The notes beneath the pieces are model-generated. The model worked only from the letters and a program-made list of their open reading frames with translations. It was not told the DNA's origin and did not search any database. A DNA stretch of 64,000 nt from Rhizobium sp. CCGE 510 (GTDB lineage Bacteria > Pseudomonadota > Alphaproteobacteria > Rhizobiales > Rhizobiaceae): positions 329,476 through 393,475 of the forward strand of contig NZ_AEYF01000048.1 in assembly GCF_000292525.1 (NCBI RefSeq). The letters run 5' to 3'. Made by a program: the position numbers and the translations under genes. Shown piece after piece: positions 61,905 through 64,000 of the stretch. The stretch's first letter is position 1; every line of letters starts with the position of its first letter.

Positions 61905-62792
61905 TTATTCGCGGTTCAAATTGAGGTGTTCGAAGTACCAAGACGGGTCATCATCGGATGAATCTGTCTCGACACTGGCTTCACTCGAATGCCCCTCGAC
62001 ACCTGCTTCATCGTCGCTAAGATAGTCCACGGTTTTAGAGAGATAACTCCAAGGTTTGCCTGCGCGCTGCCATCCACCCTTGCTATTCTTTGTCCACTTG
62101 TCCGGATGTTGCGTAGGGTCGAGCACCCAGCGATTTTGACCCACGTCAACGAAACCCATCTGCTCTAGACGGGCTCCCATCTCTGGCGAAGCGGGACGTG
62201 ACATGATTAACGGCTGTTCGCCGTCGAGTTGAAGTTGATGTTCGAGCAGAATATCGCCTGCGTTCTCGACAAGCGGATGAGTAACGCGAAGGTCTACAAT
62301 CGAAGTGATTCTTTTTCGACCGGGAAATAGTTCCCGCCACGGCTCGTTTTCGATGCTAAATCCATCCTCTGTTCTTAAAAGCCCAACGCTTCGTTCTCCC
62401 AGATCATAGCTGAAATATCGCGCGCTGGGCGTATCATTGTCGGTGCCGCCGTAGAGTCGAGCGATGGTAGCCGTACGCAGGGCTTTAGAGGACACGAAGG
62501 GCGAGTACTCTTGTGGATTGACGGAAATGTGCTTGATATCATCACCGTAAAATTCCCTCACTTTTCTGGCAAATGTCGATCTGTCGAGCACCTTAATTGG
62601 AGGTTCGGAAGAGAGCGAGTATGGCCGCGTTGGCGACGAAGGCGAACGAGCATGGGGATCTGACGTTGATCGGGACGGCATGCCCGTAAGTGTTTGTGCC
62701 CCGGTCATATTCTCGATCCACCCCGCCATGGCCCGGGTGCGATCATCTTCCTCGGAAATGTTGTAGCGCAGCGATCGTTCTGAGTAATCCAT
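61905..62792 (-). CDS. GNAT-like effector candidate
   Basis: ATG 62792 with CAGGAGAGACC upstream gives 295 residues. A Ser/Pro-rich N-terminal 60 residues (MPSRSTSDPHARSPSSPTRP) precede a folded part: FARKVREFYGDDIKHISVNP, SARYFSYDLGERSVGLLRTE, ITSIVDLRVTHPLVENAGDI, LLEHQLQLDGEQPLIM and EMGARLEQMGFVDVG. The last pieces resemble the end of GNAT acetyltransferases, though the acetyl-CoA loop is not obvious. An acidic C-terminus follows. The disordered N-terminus, acidic tail and a tts-box-like sequence upstream (62895-62922) suggest a type III secreted effector, perhaps NopP-like; I could not confirm the family. Confidence 0.65.
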   Translation of the reverse strand: MDYSERSLRYNISEEDDRTRAMAGWIENMTGAQTLTGMPSRSTSDPHARSPSSPTRPYSLSSEPPIKVLDRSTFARKVREFYGDDIKHISVNPQEYSPFVSSKALRTATIARLYGGTDNDTPSARYFSYDLGERSVGLLRTEDGFSIENEPWRELFPGRKRITSIVDLRVTHPLVENAGDILLEHQLQLDGEQPLIMSRPASPEMGARLEQMGFVDVGQNRWVLDPTQHPDKWTKNSKGGWQRAGKPWSYLSKTVDYLSDDEAGVEGHSSEASVETDSSDDDPSWYFEHLNLNRE

Positions 62793-62894
62793 GGCGGTCT
62801 CTCCTGAGAGTGAAAGGTGTGATGAAGCGCATCCTTTTCAGTCGCTTCACATGTGGGAACGGTGCGCTCACATGTCCGGCCTATAAAGCGGATA

Positions 62895-62922
62895 CGTGAC
62901 TGCTAAGCTTCGATGAAGCGGG
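62895..62922 (-). promoter_or_regulatory. tts-box-like sequence before the GNAT-like gene
   Basis: On the minus strand GCTTCATCGAAGCTTAGCAG resembles GCTTNTCGNAAGCT of the tts box with one inserted base; the leading GTCA is absent. It lies about 105 bases before the ATG. Confidence 0.45.
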
Positions 62923-63069
62923 GGGTACGCGTTGCATGCGCGGCTCCTGGTCTCGCCTAGAGGGGACTAAACTTCCGCGAACTGGGCGGAAAGACGACCT
63001 GCGGGGCCCATATAGCCCGATGCGATCACTGGTTCTGCCAGCGTCGTCCGGACCCGCTCGGGAAGCTGC

Positions 63070-63423
63070 TCACAGCCGGTTGTCGTCCGCGAGCTTCTGG
63101 AGCTCTGGCGGAACAGTGCCGGCGGCTTGGCCAGCCGCAGTGATTGTAGTTGCATTAACATCGCCAGCGTCCATCCACGTTATAGTTCGTCTTACCGCCT
63201 CCAGCCGCTCCTCGTCTCCTCCTGATCCCTTTCCTCAGCCAAGCCTCGAGGATTCGTGAAAGCGTGGTCCCTTCGCCAAACCATCGTCGAAGTCCGTCGG
63301 AGGTGTCTGCGCCGCGGCAGGGCTAAGATTAGCTTGAATGTTAGAGGTGTCCTCGGAGGATTTACCGCCCCGCGGGCCTGTTCTGTGTTCACCGTTGTTG
63401 GTCTCCAATTGCAGATTACGCAT
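63070..63423 (-). pseudogene. Small secreted-protein candidate with an internal stop
   Basis: ATG 63423 begins MRNLQLETNNGEHRTGPRGG, then SSEDTSNIQANLSPAAAQTP and FDDGLAKGPRFHESSRLG, where TGA stands at 63235. The same frame then continues GKGSGGDEERLEAVRRTITW, MDAGDVNATTITAAGQAAGT and VPPELQKLADDNRL to a stop at 63070. Both halves look coding, so the TGA interrupts a gene of about 117 residues. The low-complexity Ser/Asn/Pro-rich start and the tts-box-like sequence upstream suggest a type III substrate. I recognise no family. Confidence 0.5.
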
Positions 63424-63474
63424 ATGCTAGTGCAACCGGACTGGCCGCCATCATGCAAAATCGATATTCCAAAA

Positions 63475-63492
63475 TGCTTTGGAAAAGCGGAT
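63475..63492 (-). promoter_or_regulatory. tts-box-like sequence before the small secreted candidate
   Basis: On the minus strand ATCCGCTTTTCCAAAGCA matches GTCAGCTTNTCGNAAGCT at most positions of its central GCTTNTC-N2-AAGC core. It is 51 bases from the ATG, a usual distance for TtsI sites. Confidence 0.5.
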
Positions 63493-64000
63493 CCACGGAG
63501 TCCCCTTAGGTGGTGAAGGTTCTGAGGAGTAGGTGGGCATCAGTGGTTTTTCGGCAGGGTCTGGTTGTTCAAGCACAGCCCGATAGAAGGCGACTGATGA
63601 CCAATGAGATGATGGACCTCCGCTCGGGAATACGTCATGCCAAGCTGATAGCTGCTTGGCGGCGCAAGTCCCATCCGGCCAAAGTCACAGCGGCGAAGCC
63701 GGGGCGAGTCTTGCGGGCGTCGCGGTAACGGGGGAGCTGAAGTGTAGACAGATACGGGTGCGGGAATGAGCCTCAAAAGTTGAATGATCACGGAAGGCCG
63801 AGTGGGTTCTGTAGAGCGACAATCTGGCTGAGTCTCACCTTGTTTGTCGCCGCGCACTGAGGCGGCGAAATCAGAAAGGCCGGCGGAAAGATTGGTTGGA
63901 ATCGGAAATCCTGACGGCACCCTTCACGCTGCATGTTCCACACATCACCCGAAACTGCTTAAATGAAGGCCAATTTTAGCGGGCTCCGCATGGCAAGCGG
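63493..64000. other. No confident gene
   Basis: Frames here have no credible start or pattern. The third copy of the dispersed motif lies at about 63815-63850, and the window ends without a further recognisable gene. Confidence 0.45.
63815..63834. repeat. Dispersed motif, copy 3
   Basis: GCGACAATCTGGCTGAGTCT, followed by CACCTTGTTTGTCGC. It is related to copies 1 and 2. Confidence 0.4.

Overview
The window looks like accessory DNA of a rhizobium (Alphaproteobacteria, Hyphomicrobiales), probably a symbiotic plasmid or symbiosis island. The main evidence is a nod box (57737-57783), remnants of nifA and nifB with an intact NifA/sigma-54 promoter, a NolO/NodU-type carbamoyltransferase remnant, effector-like genes with type III (tts-box-like) upstream motifs, Ti/Sym-type TraG, and an imp-type type VI secretion system (T6SS). 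Intact genes are scattered among decayed ones, and much of the DNA between them is remnant.

Layout. 0-7.5 kb: the 3' end of a type II NADH dehydrogenase, a frameshifted SDR gene, a chemoreceptor, a sugar-type periplasmic binding protein, and a traG truncated against an IS66 accessory-gene fragment. 7.5-12 kb: an aquaporin remnant, a phasin, two small secreted proteins and an IS110 transposase. 12-22 kb: a plasmid-maintenance neighbourhood with a thermonuclease-fold protein, WGR protein, DUF736, ArdC, a DUF3991 remnant and several small conserved-looking ORFs. It is cut by a 2.27-kb group II intron that sits in the ribosome-binding site of the DUF736 gene, and it also holds a divergent EamA exporter/Lrp regulator pair. 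22-31 kb: two tandem MFS_3-type exporters (one frameshifted), a cold-shock protein, a decayed one-carbon cluster (T-protein remnant, GntR/FCD regulator, purU) and a complete IS3-family (IS407-like) element with a 4-bp target duplication.

31.6-57.2 kb: an LRR protein resembling the LRR half of IpaH/NopM effectors, then the T6SS in two divergent blocks. The minus-strand block runs tssA-B-C-hcp-E-F-G-(unknown)-vgrG. The plus-strand block runs tssK-FHA-tssL-tssM, followed by an unrecognised 538-aa protein. The 5 kb between the blocks is mostly transposase debris, but it contains a 493-aa protein built from three kinds of internal repeat with two NLS-like basic clusters. No ClpV (TssH), TssJ, PAAR, TagF, PpkA or PppA gene is seen here.

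57-64 kb: symbiosis remnants. These are a SIR2-like C-terminus, a (GTCG)8 tract, the nod box, the nolO-like remnant, a LysR regulator, the nifB and nifA remnants, a SnoaL-like pseudogene, a GNAT-like effector candidate and a small secreted-protein candidate with an internal stop. At least seven genes or gene pieces in the window can be restored by adding back a single base. That is either real decay or a consensus-sequence error, and it should be checked before functional conclusions are drawn. Promoter, terminator and family assignments are from reading the sequence only; no database search was run.
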